DNA from: Gremmenia infestans
Taxonomy: Eukaryota; Ascomycota; Leotiomycetes; Helotiales; Hamatocanthoscyphaceae
Assembly: GCA_032629725.1 (NCBI GenBank)
Contig: JAFEVB010000029.1
Span: 930,001-994,000, forward strand
Direction: 5' to 3'
DNA length: 64,000 nucleotides
Positions 1 to 10,072 of this stretch are shown one piece after another (the stretch's first letter is position 1; each line of letters opens with the position of its first letter). The notes beneath the pieces were generated by a model. The model was not told where the DNA came from and ran no database searches. It saw nothing but the letters and a program-made list of their open reading frames with translations. The translations under genes were made by a program, and so were the position numbers.

Positions 1-918
1 CAATCTCTCCAGCAGGCGGTTTCGAGGAGAGGAGCCACGACGAACAATTGTATTATGCCCACTCCCGTCCGTCCAATTGAAGATCCTCTGCGGCTGATCT
101 GCAAACGGGCGATTGGCCAATTGGGACGAGACATCTTACGGTGTCTGAGCGGCGGACGTGAAACTGCCTCGACATATGGAATGCCAGGAACAGCCTTTCC
201 AAAGTACCATATCTCTCGACAACGGAATTCTGTAGCTTCTCCTTATGCTCTAAGCGCACAAGGAAAGGAGAACTGGACGAGATGGGAAGGACAGAACGAA
301 CATGGCAAGTAAAGCTTCCGGTTTCTCTGCGTTGAGATGTATGGAGTACCATAGAAGGAATGTCGTTCGTTATACGGTTGTTGGTGTGTCATTCGATAAC
401 AAATGTGTGGCTGAGGCGCTTCAGGAAATGTGGCTGATACTGTTTCGGAAACTGTTGGAGATTGTATGTATCATAGACATCTCTCATTTGTGCCCTTGTG
501 ATGATTTCTCTATGATATGATAACCTCAAAATTATTTGTTTTGATATGTTTATTAAGTCTCCTGTTGCAAATTGAACATTTGAGGTTGAGATTGGCTCGC
601 GCTAGTAGCTTTCCGGACCTTTTCGCAAAATGGGGTGCACACCCAGGAGGCATCAACAAGCCTTGTTCAGCCTCGCACTTTGCACATCATACACCATCTC
701 CCTTACTTGCATCCGGCTTGTTTCGCTCGCACGTATCAACAAGACAAGAAGTAAGTCCGCACCTTTGAAGGCACCAGCCGGCTAATGCTGATAATACCTC
801 TGTTATCAAGTTCACCTTCACCTTCAGCTCGCAAACGTTCCTCAACAAGACGCCTCGTCCGCCCCTAGTGGTATCATACCAAGCATCACTCCCACACCTC
901 ACATCTAACATATTCACG
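1..918. other. No recognisable gene; upstream region of alp11
   Basis: Short open frames of up to about 100 codons occur on both strands, but none shows a domain, a splice pattern or a composition I recognise. The right part, roughly from 560, should contain the alp11 promoter and 5' untranslated region. The left 300 bases are less AT-rich than the middle and could be the edge of a gene lying outside the window, but I cannot support that. Confidence 0.4.
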
Positions 919-2707
919 ATGAGTATGCAAACCGCCGGCGACATTCCGCTGCAGGTCACCTCCGAGAATGCCTCCTCGGAACGCCGTATTACGCCCTCAT
1001 GGACCATTGGACAACTCAAGGCGAAGCTGGAGCCCGTCACAGGCATCCCGCCTTTGTCGCAGAAGCTTGTATTGAACCTCGGAAGCCAGCAATCCGTGCC
1101 CATGGAGGCTGCAGACGAGGAAAATACCCAGTTGTTTGTCTTCCCTTTGGCGCCATATGCTGAGATTCACGTGAGTAGAAGCGTGTTTTCGTTACATTTA
1201 TCTTTATTTTGACATTTGGTTCCTCTTGGCAGAACTTCTGGATTTAACACGCTTGACGGCTTCAAATGAGCATTTATGCCGATGTAACAAGTGATGCGAG
1301 CATGTCGAAGGCCTTTTTGTGGTTGGATTGCTATGAAATGTTGAAAGAATAGACATTACCAAGTGGTCAATTTCTTGCTGGTTTCGGGCATCGATGCAGC
1401 TTTGATCTAGAAGTAGACACAAGCACCAGATCAGAAACACTTGATATCAAGGTGAGTAAGTTATTTTCTACAAAGAAAAAAGGCGAACGTTCATTTGCAA
1501 TGTGGAATGCTGGCCGGAGGCGAGGTGAACAGGTATCTTTCTTATTGGGCCTTTTTGATTCTTTGTTGCTATTTGAGAACTCGAGAATGTTATTTTATAC
1601 CTGCTTCGAAATATCTATGCCATCTTCCTTGTCAAGCGGAGACCTAAAAGCGGCATCTGTAGTTGAGATCAGCTATGAAGGATTGCATCATTCTGTTATC
1701 ACTTATAGCTGCAGAGTCAAATATCAAATCTAAACCCGCCGTCAAGCTCGGGGCGAGACGTGGCATCGCAGTGAGACTATTGTCAAGGTCCACTGCTGTT
1801 GCGTCTGCTCTCTTCCATCCGATTGGCTTCTGCATGTTGCAGATCTCATATGTTGTCTCTTTTTAGATACTCCTTGTACCTTTGATTCCGCGGATACTCT
1901 TTAGATGCCGGGCCGATAGTTATCGTATGATCAGGCTGGCCATTACTTTTATTAGGAAGTCAACTATTTTTTACAACTGATGACAACTTGTCACTCGATT
2001 CAGAAAGACATAATGTCTTCAAAGCTCTAAAATCAAATGCGTCATGTCCAACGCTTCTGTAGCATTGCCGACATATCCCTGCCAAGACACTTTCTCCTTG
2101 TTGTATAATTAGCCTTCATTCCAGTCACTCACTCTTCTTCATCACCTAAAACAAAATCTCTCAGTCTCCCCCTAATCTCTTAAATACGATTCCCATAAAC
2201 TAACACGCCGACCAACAGGTAACCGATACCCGCCCCCCAGGCGCCCGCCCCAACTACACCGACCCGTCCAGTGTGCCAAAATACGAGCTCCCGCCCTCCA
2301 TCTACGAAACGAAAACTGACAGCGTGCTTGCCTGGAAAAAAGCCAACAAACTCGGGCGCTTCGACCCCGACGCCCCCTCCCTCGAACAAGCCAAGCTCCT
2401 CGCGCTAGAAAACGAGATCAAGGAGCGGGGTATTGCGGTAGGCAAGAGATGTAGAGTAGGGGGTGAAGATGCGAAGAGGGGCGTGGTGATGTATGTAGGT
2501 GATGTGGAGGAGATTCCAGGCCAAACCGGAGCCTGGGTGGGTGTGAAGCTTGATGAGCCGGTGGGTAGGAACGACGGCAGTCTGAAGGGGAAGAGATATT
2601 GGGGAAAAGAGGGAGATGCGAAGTTTGGGGTTTTTGTGAGGCCCGAGAGGGTTGAGATTGGAGAGTGGCCTGTCATAGATGATTTGGAGGATATGGAGGA
2701 GATTTGA
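919..2707 (+). CDS. alp11: Tubulin-folding cofactor B (Alp11/TBCB)
   Basis: Exons 919-1170 and 2219-2707, joined in phase 0, give 246 aa, close to human TBCB at 244 aa. The N-terminal ~85 residues match the ubiquitin-like domain (RRITPSWTIGQLKAKLE). A linker with the family-typical VTDTRPPGARPNY follows right after the splice. The C-terminal CAP-Gly domain lies at about residues 165-232, with GQTGAWVGVKLDEP, GRNDGSLKGKRYW and GVFVRPERV. The protein ends in the acidic residues DDLEDMEEI, matching the EEY/DEM-like tail used to bind tubulin cofactor E. TBCB binds alpha-tubulin and helps fold and recycle tubulin dimers in the cytosol. I chose the ATG at 919, in the MSMQ context; an in-frame ATG at 868 would add 17 unlikely residues. 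The 1,048-bp intron is very long for this organism, whose other introns are mostly under 130 bp. Confidence 0.9.
1233..1451 (+). other. Possible alternative (poison) exon inside the long alp11 intron
   Basis: The segment is preceded by CTCTTGGCAG and followed by CAAG/GTGAGT, both good splice sites. The upstream piece 1171-1232 would then be a typical 62-bp fungal intron. Inclusion keeps phase but adds a stop after four codons (N-F-W-I-stop), truncating the protein before CAP-Gly. Seen only as splice-site consensus; use in RNA is not known. Confidence 0.3.
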
Positions 2708-3225
2708 TTGGAAGGGGCACTACATTGTACTTACTGTGCTGGCAACGACGGATGCAACTATACCTTTGCTTGAAATCCTTGGATCCCTTACAGTATTAGC
2801 ATCCAGTAATCGGCTGTGCTTTGCTTTTAGCTTCAAGTCCTCCCTTCCTTTCCCCGGATTAAAATCGGGAGTCTCGCTGTCGCTGTGCTGTCGCTCAAGC
2901 GATTAGAATAACCCCATCCAGTCTCTTACTCCGTCCATAAAGTAGCCGACACCAATCCATTCCAATCCAGCCCAGCTAATCCCAACTCAAAGTATTCTTC
3001 ACGCCGGCCTAGTCCAGTTCGAATGAAGCTTTCTCCGCCGTGTCCGTATCGAATACTCTGTAGTGCGTCCATCTCCATGTATAGTACTATATTCCAAAAA
3101 GGAGAAGGAGGTCAATTCACAGATCGTTGTAGATACCTAAGGTAGAGCGAGAATTTTGAATGGAATATCAATCGTCTCCTGATACGGATTAAATAACGCA
3201 CAACTGGGTATTATTTTACATACAC

Positions 3226-3262
3226 CCATCTCATCTCATCTCATCTCATCTCATTTCATTTC
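3226..3262. repeat. TCATC pentanucleotide microsatellite
   Basis: About five to six head-to-tail copies of TCATC, degrading into TCATT. It lies in the 3' flank between the convergent genes at 919-2707 and 3380-5945. The rest of 2708-3379 holds no recognisable gene. Confidence 0.8.
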
Positions 3263-3379
3263 CTATCTCCGCCTCACCTCAGATCATCAATCATTAATTG
3301 CCCACTCACTCATTCATTCACTGATTCCGTGCCTCCTCTCTATTTGATTCCCTGCTCCTGTAGCTAGCTTCCACACCAC

Positions 3380-5945
3380 TCACCCCTCCATTTCCGATCT
3401 CCTTGGAAACGCACTACTCAGGCTCTTCTGCTCTTCGAACTCGGATAATACTTTAACGCCCTCCCTGTCATCGGAGCCTTGGCTAGCGGGTAGCTCGACG
3501 GGGAAATCGGGGATTGGCTCGCATTCTAGGGTTTGGAGATCGTCGTTGTCTAGCATTTGGATGCCGGTAGAGGTATCTTCGTCGGATGAGTAGGTTGGGA
3601 TTTGGGTTTGGGGTTGCGGTTTGGATGTGGAGATGGAGATGGAGGGAGGGGAATTGATGTGTGTATTTGATAGGGTATCTGTTAAGTGTGGGATGGCTGC
3701 GGGTGCTGAACGTGTAGTAGGCGGGTCTGGACGTGACGGGGGTGCGGGGTTGAGAAGGGGATCGTGGGACGTTATGTTAGCTGCGGAGCGTGATGAGGAT
3801 GGTGCTGGCGGTGGACGATTTGGTGCTGATGCTGATGCCGGGTGGAGAAGAGGATCATGGTCATGCTCAAGCACACTGAACGAACCCCCCTTTGTATTAT
3901 CCGCCTCATTCCCGTCTCCAAAGTCAATTAGATCCTCTTCATCCACTAGCTTTATTTCGCTGCCTTGCTGCACGACGTCTATCTCGATAGTAGCGTCTTC
4001 GACCAACACGTTCTCGACGCCTACCCGCTTTAAGATCTTGCCTACTAGTTCTGGATACCGCAGATGTCCTGAGACTTCCTTGCTGAGATCCAGATTGCTC
4101 ACTCCTTGCACGTTGCTTATCTCCTGCAGCCCAGCGACGCCGAATTGGATCGAGGTGGCGCGGTACAGGAACGCGAGGATGTAGTCGTTCTCAGAGTAGA
4201 CGTTGAACATTTTCCCGGAGACAACGCTGCGCATCGTGCGCCAGTTGTCTGCGTTTGAAGGGACCGGAGCGCCGATGAAAACCACGGACTCCACGAGCCC
4301 GAAAGCTCTTCTCTCCGCGAGGGAGCTTAGGCACGAGTAGATTACTCGCGCGCCGAGTGAGTACCCGATGAGTGTAACAGGGCGCTCGCCTTGCGCTTTG
4401 TTGATGAGAGCGTCCGCTAGCACCTCGCCAGCCTTCTCCGAGCGGTTGCGTGCCACAGCAAATGGGTTGTCGATGCTAGTTGCCATCTTCAGCAGATAGA
4501 CAGGCCAGAGAGCCGACCACAGAGTTGCGAGAACCGTCCGCTTGAGAATCTCAAGCTTGACGTACGACCACGCATAAGACGAAACCATGCTCTTCAACGA
4601 GTTCCCCAGTTCAATCAGCGCATCCATCTCGTACTGCAACGCGAACACCTCGCTATCCTGGCCTAGGATTCTCCAGGGCTTAATCACGTCTTCCCTAGAG
4701 TTTAGCCATCCGTTTATGCCGATTGTTATGCGGAGGCGCCGAGATTCCTCTTCGGTTTCTTGTTTGGTGGTGGGTTCGCCCCACTCTGAGGCTACGGGGA
4801 GGAATTTGAAGTCTGAGACTTCTTTGGCGTATTGATCTACCATCTTCCCGGTCATTTTCCCTCCAAAGGCCCCGAATAAAGATCCGACAAGAGCGCCGTT
4901 CATGGCGAAAATACCCAGGAAAGAGGCTACGCCTCCAAGTCCAACACCTCCCTATATACACATTAGTATAGACCCCAACAGAATATTCAACACCACATCT
5001 TAAAATCAGATGTGAACAAGTGGAGACCAAACTAACCATAAGCCCCCCAATAGCTCCAGCAACAACAGGAGCAGCAAGCCCACCCGTAACACCAATCAAC
5101 GCCGCACCAGCTACAGAAGCAAGGCCAACTTTCCACCTCCTCGAAGAAGCATTCTCCGCCTGCCTCTTCTTCGTCTCCGCATCCGCAGTCAGCGTCTTAG
5201 AAGCCAGCATCAACGTCCTCGCAATCTCCGTTTCCTCTGTCGTAAGCACATTCATCGGCATCTCCAAACTGCTCGTCAGATAACACAGCAGCGTTCTCGA
5301 ATGAGCAGAATAATGACCCAGGCTCAGTAGCAGCAACACCATACAACTAATTACGCAATGCCTGTCATCTTTAGAGATGGTAGTGAGACGTGTAGCTACT
5401 GGTGGATATAGCGATTGTAGTAGTGAGACATCCTTGGCTTCTCCAACCTCCCTGGCTTCGGCAGCTAAAGCTGCTGCTTCCGCTTCGCGCGTCTTGATGA
5501 AGTCGGGTGCTTTAGGCTGGTAAGGAGGAGGAGGCGGATTTCTCGCAGCAAGCCATTCGCGCCTTCTCTGCTCCGAGCGCGGATCTTCCGATCCTTCAGT
5601 GAGTTTCTTAAACTCACGTGCCACCTCATTCGCCCATGTATCGAAATAGCGCAACGCGTCTCTTTTCAATTCTCGCAGTTTAGGAGTAGAGAGCGAGTGC
5701 TCAAAACGAGCTTCGAGGCGGCGTTGGCGTGCTTCTTCCTCGGGGTAGATTTTGGGTCGGTCACGTGAGTTCTCTGGGTCGACTAGTAGAGGAGCTGGTT
5801 CTTGGAGGGGCGAGGGCTCGAATGTGTGTTCGATTTCCTTGCGCATGTGAGTTACGATGCTTCCTAGGAGGGTGGTGAGTGCGCGTCGTTTTGCGGGGTT
5901 GAGGACAATTCTGAGGTCTTTAGGATCCGAAGCGTTTGGTGGCAT
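3380..5945 (-). CDS. DUF726 family membrane-associated alpha/beta hydrolase (TMCO4/Mil1-like)
   Basis: Two exons on the minus strand, 5945-5037 and 4951-3380, joined in phase 0 (donor GTTAGT, acceptor TATAG), giving 826 aa. The N-terminal part (~1-190) is charged and helical with a proline cluster. A hydrophobic segment follows near 205-225. A long glycine/alanine-rich membrane-like stretch covers roughly 285-335 and spans the intron junction (GGLAAPVVAGAIGGLM, then GGVGLGGVASFLG). The hydrolase core follows, with the nucleophile elbow GYSLGARVIYS and FIGAPVPS, both hallmarks of DUF726. The last ~170 residues are acidic, serine/proline-rich and probably disordered. Family members include human TMCO4 and yeast Mil1, which interacts with the AP-1 adaptor complex; they are presumed lipases or esterases, and the substrate is unknown. 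Length is within the family's wide range. Confidence 0.88.
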
Positions 5946-6634
5946 CTTGAACAGCTCTTGGAGAACTCAAGAATGCAGGGGATCTTATAAGGGGTCTTAT
6001 GAGAGACTAAGAACCGCAGGAACTGTTCAAACTTCTTGATATTGAAGCCTTCTTGGGCTTAGAGGTCAATATAAAGATTCAAGTGCTGTGCCTCAATAAA
6101 GCTGCCGCCTGATGGATTGGACAGGGACCTGACCTTCAAATGGCGGCTCATGAACCCAGGCAACGATCCAGTTTGTTGCTTGGCTGGCTCCTTCGCAGTC
6201 AAAAGAACCCGCTTGCCTTCTTCTATCTTTGACTGTCTCGATCTCGGAGGATTGCAGTCTATATGGATGACTCGTTGGTAAAGGTGCCGTGACATTCAGG
6301 GCAGTTTGGACACCAAGGGTTTGTGTTAGCGCCTGCAGCTCGCTTATCACCCCTGGCCCTCTATAGTACGAAAGTACCTACTGTAGGTACTCTCAGCGCC
6401 CCTTTTTACCCCGGATACCCCCTAAATTTATTGAGGGCATGTTGCATCGACAGATACTATGAATCCAAGAGATGCACCTTCACCGTCTGTGAGAGACTGT
6501 TCTATACATTCTGGGACATTCTCAAGAGATTCGATCACATGTCCCTACAATCATTCGAAAATGACCATGCTCTGTTCTATTGTCTAGACCGATACCTCTA
6601 AATATCTATATCATTTATATCCATTTATCGAGCT
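5946..6634. other. Intergenic, no gene recognised
   Basis: This region is the upstream flank of the DUF726 gene and the 3' flank of the permease gene. Short frames on both strands, up to 92 codons, lack recognisable features. It contains a small palindromic GTACCTACTGTAGGTAC at about 6374-6390. Confidence 0.5.
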
Positions 6635-8570
6635 TTACATATCTCTTCCCTTGTCATCCATATGAACCTTCACCTCCTCGTCACTATTGCTCACGCTTGA
6701 CCTGTCAACACCATCCATCACTTGTTCATCATCAAATTTCTGCTCCATTGGCCAGATCTTTCCGGCAGCCGTGTACACAATAAATGCAACAACAGTACCA
6801 ACCAGCCAGCTCAGACTATAAACATAAGTCGCTCCCTTGGGTACATGCTTGTTTCCTGTCGCTTTCGCCAGCCCCGCCAAATTCGGCGCAATGCCGCAAA
6901 TGAAGGCCGCGAAAGCACGGAGGTTGAAGCCGTGGAAGAAGGAATAGATGTCTGGGTGTCTGTACAGACTTGACAAGTTCAATTGACGATTACGAAGGAT
7001 CCAGAAGTCTGTCAGACGAGTTAGTTGGTACATGCATTTCTTGGAGTGAGCTCTTGGACAAGTCGAGAACATATGCCTAGGAGGAAAAGTAGCTTACCTG
7101 ATAACATAATGCCGGCGATGGGACCAAGAAACATGGCATATCCACCCAAGAAAGCTGAGAAGGAAGCGGCGCTATACTGGATATTCCACGGCGTAGCAGC
7201 AACAGAGATAATACAACAGACGTAGGCACCTCTTCTGGCATTGATCCAGCTAGGGAACCAGAGTGAAAGGTCATTAGAGAAGGACACAGAGTTTGCCGAG
7301 ATATTGGTTCCAATTACTGCAAACATCCAGCAGAGAGCGGAGAAGAATTGAGCGGCGCGATTCTCCCAGAGAACTGAGACTTGCAGAGGATTCCAAGTCG
7401 TGACACCGTAGATCTCTTGACAAGCGGACGTGACTGTGACACCGAGGATACCACAAAGGGTGACGAGGACACAAAGTCCGACAGCCTGGGTCCAGAAGAC
7501 TTGCTTGGGGTATTTGGCGTAGCGAGTGAAATCGGGCATGTTGAGGGCGAGTGTTGCTTTTGGTCCGATGGCAGTGGTAACACATTGAAAGAAGACCACA
7601 GCTACAGGGGTACCGTCTTTGATGTGGGTTGTTTTCGAGAAGGTTGGTCCAAAACCCTTTGCTGTATTTATGTCAGACGAGGAGAAGGAAAGAGGGCAGT
7701 GTTTGACATACCAGCTACAAGGGCCCAGATGAAGAGAGTAAGGCCAAAGATTGGCATCACAATCGTCTTTGCCATGAAGAGGAATCTCAACTTGGAGACA
7801 TGTAGCCATAGGAGGGGCCATTGAACTATGATGAAGAGGAAGAAGCAGAGCAGTTGAGCCGATGTGACATGCGCGCTTAGTGGGATATGGTTTGGGAAAT
7901 GTTTAAATGAGGGCCAGATTGCTGTCAACATTGTTTGAATGCATTGTCCTCCTTGGAAACTTTGAGTACCAAACCCTGTCTGGGATTAGTATGATGGGAA
8001 CTGGTGGAGTTTTGGAAGAGTATACACTTACAGATACAAGCAACGACACCTCGGACAAACACTGCGAAGTACGCTCCTCGGACTCCAAAGGTCGACCTCA
8101 TCAGGACAGGAAAGTTGACGCCGTAGATGCATCCCACATAACCATTAGCCATCGCAGGTATGCATACCACTAGTTTCCGGAGTCAGTACTGTTTGATGTG
8201 GAGGCAAATTTGGATTTGAGAGTAAATCTTGATATCCCAGAACTTCTGGGACATTGAATTCGACATTGCCGGGATTCGAATAGGGGGTGGGTGTTGGTAA
8301 AAACTTACAAACATGACCGACCAGAACGGCACCAATTGCCATTCCAGGACTCAAGCCCTTGGTGATTGAAGAAGAGGCGACTTGATACATGGAGATACTA
8401 AATGCCTCAGCAATCCAGAAGCCTAAAAGCGATGGCCATGTCCATTTTCGTTCCTCCGACTCAAAAGGGACCGGATCGAGGTCCTTGTTCGATCTGAGTC
8501 CATTGCTGAAAGTTGAATGAGAACCTGGCTCAGACTCCAACCTGAAGCGTTTTACAATGCCTGGAGCCAT
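6635..8570 (-). CDS. NCS1 family permease (Fur-type uracil/allantoin/uridine-like transporter)
   Basis: Five minus-strand exons: 8570-8309, 8169-8032, 7975-7712, 7661-7098 and 7008-6635. All junctions are phase 1, giving 533 aa, a normal length for NCS1. The spliced protein has the expected order of about 12 membrane segments. The cytosolic N-terminus ends before WTWPSLLGFWIAEAF. TM2 contains GMAIGAVLVGHVLVCIPAM. The substrate-site region reads YGVNFPVLMRSTFG, followed by VVACIWFGTQSFQGGQC. The family signature ALNMPDFTRYAK is present, as are ATPWNIQYSA and GIMLSDFWILR. The acidic C-terminal tail is cytosolic. NCS1 carriers are proton symporters for uracil, allantoin, uridine, hydantoin, purines or thiamine-type substrates; the particular substrate cannot be read from the sequence. 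Upstream DNA is rich in GATA motifs (see 8869-8892 and 9615-9645), fitting nitrogen-catabolite control. Confidence 0.9.
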
Positions 8571-8868
8571 GTCAATAGGGCGGGAGACTTGAAGAGGCTA
8601 TCGTCGTCTTTGAGGACCGCACTGCTTCTCTTGCTTGGTAAAAGTCCCGCGAGGATTCCAAACAAGTGCTGATTGTCATGACCCACAAATAAATAGAAAG
8701 ATTCTGCAGATGAAACAATACAAGCAAATGAGGTGACAAAGTAAAGTTGACTTATATTTGAGTTAAAAGAGACATATAGATACGCAGATACGCAGATACA
8801 CCGATTGTTGTCGAGGCTTCTTTGGAGTTTCCTATACCAACGCCTGACGGCCATTATTACCATCACTC

Positions 8869-8892
8869 GTATCGATTATCGATAATCGATAC
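8869..8892. promoter_or_regulatory. 24-bp perfect palindrome with clustered GATA motifs upstream of the permease
   Basis: The sequence GTATCGATTATC continues as its exact reverse complement GATAATCGATAC. It holds two GATA cores on each strand, CGATAA and CGATAC. It lies about 300 bp upstream of the permease start. HGATAR sites, often paired, bind AreA/Nit2-type regulators of nitrogen uptake genes. The palindrome is seen directly; the regulatory role is inferred. Confidence 0.55.
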
Positions 8893-9139
8893 TGCGATGG
8901 TGACCTGACTCGTCAAAGATTGCAGCACCTATAATAGATTCCAGAAGGGCAAGCTCTCTATCAAGATACTTTATCAGATGATGTATCTTGAGCGTGGAAG
9001 GCCGTCGTCGTAAAGGCCAACGAATGGAACATTTCCGCCCTATCCAGCCTTTTCTCCTCATCTTATCGTGCTTCCTGTTGGCCGGTGGTGATGAAAATTG
9101 GGGGAGGTGGGGGGAGACGGGAAGTTGGCCGGCACTACT

Positions 9140-9230
9140 CTGGTACTGTACTCGGTACTGTACTCGGTACTGCTGTACTTTACCGTGCAATTGCAGTGTA
9201 CCCAGTGTACCTCCATACTCTACAGTACCG
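9140..9230. repeat. Short tandem GTAC-rich repeats in the divergent intergenic region
   Basis: Two and a half copies of a 12-bp unit (GGTACTGTACTC) at about 9140-9175 are followed by two CAGTGTACC-type units near 9197-9212 and a further TACAGTACCG. A second group at about 9474-9500 repeats TACAAGC with variable spacing. Between 8571 and 10072 no protein gene is recognised. Confidence 0.6.
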
Positions 9231-9614
9231 TCTTATTCGAGCAAAGGCCAACTCAACATCTGGTTTCAGCTTAAGATCCAGGGGAACGTTTACAGTAGCA
9301 CTGTAAAACACGACAGGGCACTGCAGCATGCGACAGGATGTTGCCGGGCCGAATTTATTCCTTGATAGGACACGGTACCATATACGCCGTACCCCTCCTT
9401 GCCCTTTTTACCCTTCTGCCCTTCTCTCTCCTTGCCCTCGAATCGACAATCCACTCCACCAACTGGTACAAGCTTACAAGCTACAAGCTACAAGCTTACC
9501 GAACTTACCGTACATCAAACTTTACCAAGGTCGAGATTCGATAGCAATGGCGCGCAAAGAGCCGTCCGCCACTCTACTGCATCACCTCGGGTCCTCCCTC
9601 TGTGGATGGAATAC

Positions 9615-9646
9615 TCGTAGGATAGGACAGGATAGGATAAGATATG
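9615..9646 (+). promoter_or_regulatory. Cluster of four GATA motifs
   Basis: Four GATA cores occur within about 30 bp (AGGATAGG, AGGATAGG, GGATAAG, AGATATG). The site lies about 430 bp upstream of the reductase gene and 1 kb upstream of the divergent permease. It could serve either gene as an AreA/Nit2-type site. Function is inferred from motif clustering only. Confidence 0.4.
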
Positions 9647-10072
9647 TCAAGGTGGAGCGGCGGCCATGCTACAGTACGATTAGGCCCAAGTACGATAGTA
9701 TGGACATGCCATTTGCTTGGTTCGTCTTATCGCCTCAATGGTAATTTACGTGAACACTGCAATAGTAAGTTAGGTCGGACAGCAGCAGCATTTTCTCCAC
9801 TTGCTACCCGCTGAGCTATCTGTCTGCTTCAGCTTGCGCCTGCTCGCAAATCTTTCCCCGTACGCCTCTGTGGCTGCTTTATCAACGCATCTGAGGCCGT
9901 GATGGCGAGCGTGGAGTGAAGTGGGGTGAGGTGGGGTCTTTTTGGCCCGCGAGAGATACTTTTCACAGATGGTTATATCCGCCTATTGTGTTGAGGCTTT
10001 TTATATTCCAGTCAACAGCGCTTGATCATCTTGTTTTGCTTTTTCTATTCGCGCGTCATTCATCAGTTCATT

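Noticed and set aside
2302..2676. Open frame antisense to alp11 exon 2
   Set aside because: It is the shadow of the CAP-Gly coding frame and has no domain of its own.
3621..4184. 187-codon plus-strand frame
   Set aside because: It is antisense to the disordered acidic tail of the DUF726 protein. The long frame comes from that region's biased codon composition.
8266..8290. ATTCGAAT flanked by GCCGGG, resembling a tRNA T-arm
   Set aside because: It lies inside the first intron of the permease gene and no cloverleaf can be formed.
10022..10072. Upstream in-frame ATG of the A-T-R reductase
   Set aside because: It adds a short hydrophobic string (MIILFCFFYSR) not expected before the adenylation domain and unlike a clean signal peptide. 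The ATG at 10073 is preferred.
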